A DNA stretch of 6,566 bases from Anaerolineae bacterium. GTDB lineage: Bacteria; Chloroflexota; Anaerolineae; JAADDB01. Position numbers and translations under genes: made by a program. Positions 6,042 through 6,566 of this stretch are shown here, piece after piece. Numbering within the stretch: position 1 is the stretch's first letter; each line of letters begins with the position of its first letter. The stretch covers positions 1 through 6,566 of the forward strand of contig WGAA01000076.1 in NCBI GenBank assembly GCA_015489285.1, given 5' to 3'. The notes below the pieces were generated by a model. It was not told where the DNA came from and ran no database searches. It worked only from the letters and a program-made list of their open reading frames with translations.

Positions 6042-6566
6042 GTGGAGAGGGCAAAAGACGGTCGACACGCGTGGTTTGCCGGGGTGAAAGGGTGGCTGAA
6101 GCGGTGGCCTTTCACCCGCGGTAAGCGGCTCACCTTCGTCCGGCCCATCCGGACGACATGTCCACGGTGCGGGGCGCCGGTCCCACCGGGGATGCCCGTG
6201 TGTCCCACCTGCGGGGCGCGCATTCCTGCCCCCCGCCGCACGGTGAAATGCAGATACTGTGGGTACAAAGCCCCTGCCTACCTTCGTGTTTGCCCCTCCT
6301 GTGGTCGGACCTTGCGGCCTCGTCCGGCCTGGCAGAGTTGGCGTTTGTACCTGGCCCTCCTTCTGGTCCTCGTGGTAGGCGGCGTAGGCGTCTCCAGGGA
6401 TTGGACCCCACCCGTCTCCCCCGCGTCCGTGTGGGAAGCAGTGCGCGTGCAGACGCACCGTCTCCTGCCCGAGACCACTCCCGTGGCCCTTGTCATCATC
6501 CCCACCCCCACACCGACGTACACGTACACGCCGACGTACACGCCCAGCCCCACGTTCACCTTCACC
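6042..6566 (+). CDS. double zinc-ribbon, single-pass membrane protein with Pro-Thr linker, 3'-truncated by window
   Basis: This frame has no ATG start but is open from the protease stop to the window end; 175 residues are visible. GTG 6042 is preferred because GGGAG (6030-6034) lies 7 nt upstream. GTG 6036, overlapping the protease TGA as GTGA, is the alternative. Either start implies translational coupling. Two zinc ribbons with identical spacing are seen: C40-x2-C43-x10-C54-x2-C57 and C70-x2-C73-x10-C84-x2-C87. A basic stretch (PRPAWQSWR) leads into a hydrophobic segment at about 102-117, one membrane pass. By the positive-inside rule the ribbons face the cytoplasm. From residue 154 comes a Pro-Thr-Tyr/Phe repeat (PTPTPTYTYT and on), a spacer typical of Chloroflexota envelope proteins; the domain beyond is cut off. 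Related proteins often end in LysM or SH3-like wall-binding domains, but that is not visible. Partner or substrate of the adjacent protease is possible but unproven. Confidence 0.82.
   Translation, partial: MERAKDGRHAWFAGVKGWLKRWPFTRGKRLTFVRPIRTTCPRCGAPVPPGMPVCPTCGARIPAPRRTVKCRYCGYKAPAYLRVCPSCGRTLRPRPAWQSWRLYLALLLVLVVGGVGVSRDWTPPVSPASVWEAVRVQTHRLLPETTPVALVIIPTPTPTYTYTPTYTPSPTFTFT

Noticed and set aside
6021..6565. Several - strand open frames opposite the zinc-ribbon gene
   Set aside because: The + strand frame has eight regularly spaced cysteines, a membrane segment and a Pro-Thr linker, so the opposite frames are shadows.

Overview
The window looks like a piece of a Chloroflexota genome, most likely an Anaerolineae- or Thermoflexia-like lineage. 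This rests on a secreted repeat protein ending in an LPxV-like tail, a zinc-ribbon membrane protein with a Pro-Thr linker, frequent GTG starts and GC-rich genes. No rRNA or other phylogenetic marker is present, so the placement is inference. Four protein-coding genes are supported; two are cut by the window edges.

Layout. (1) Positions 1-1464, + strand: the C-terminal part of a fused FAD-linked oxidase / iron-sulfur dehydrogenase of the YdiJ / D-2-hydroxyacid dehydrogenase type. The frame is open to base 1, so the true start lies outside. (2) Positions 1465-1764: a convergent intergenic region with a 7-bp tandem repeat and several hairpins. The largest is a 20-bp stem placed as a terminator for the next gene. 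(3) Positions 1765-4266, - strand: a secreted LVIVD-repeat beta-propeller-like protein with a signal peptide, clearly less GC-rich than its neighbours, with its own promoter and a leader of about 120 nt. (4) Positions 4425-4935: no gene, but a dense set of small hairpins, related direct repeats and more 7-bp tandem repeats. (5) Positions 5005-6039, + strand: a site-2 membrane metalloprotease (RseP/RasP type) behind a near-consensus promoter. (6) Positions 6042-6566, + strand: a double zinc-ribbon, single-pass membrane protein with a Pro-Thr linker, running off the window. It was found by reading the frame directly; it starts with GTG immediately after, or overlapping, the protease stop.

How it fits together. 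The oxidase fragment and the LVIVD gene appear to be independent, converging units. The protease and the zinc-ribbon protein form a tight, probably co-translated pair. Since site-2 proteases usually cut single-pass proteins with a cytoplasmic N-terminus, the neighbour has the right shape to be a partner or substrate; this is a hypothesis only. No mobile element, CRISPR array, tRNA or rRNA was seen. The most unusual non-coding signals are the family of heptamer repeats with a CGTNA-like core at several separate places and the hairpin-rich repeat block before the protease.
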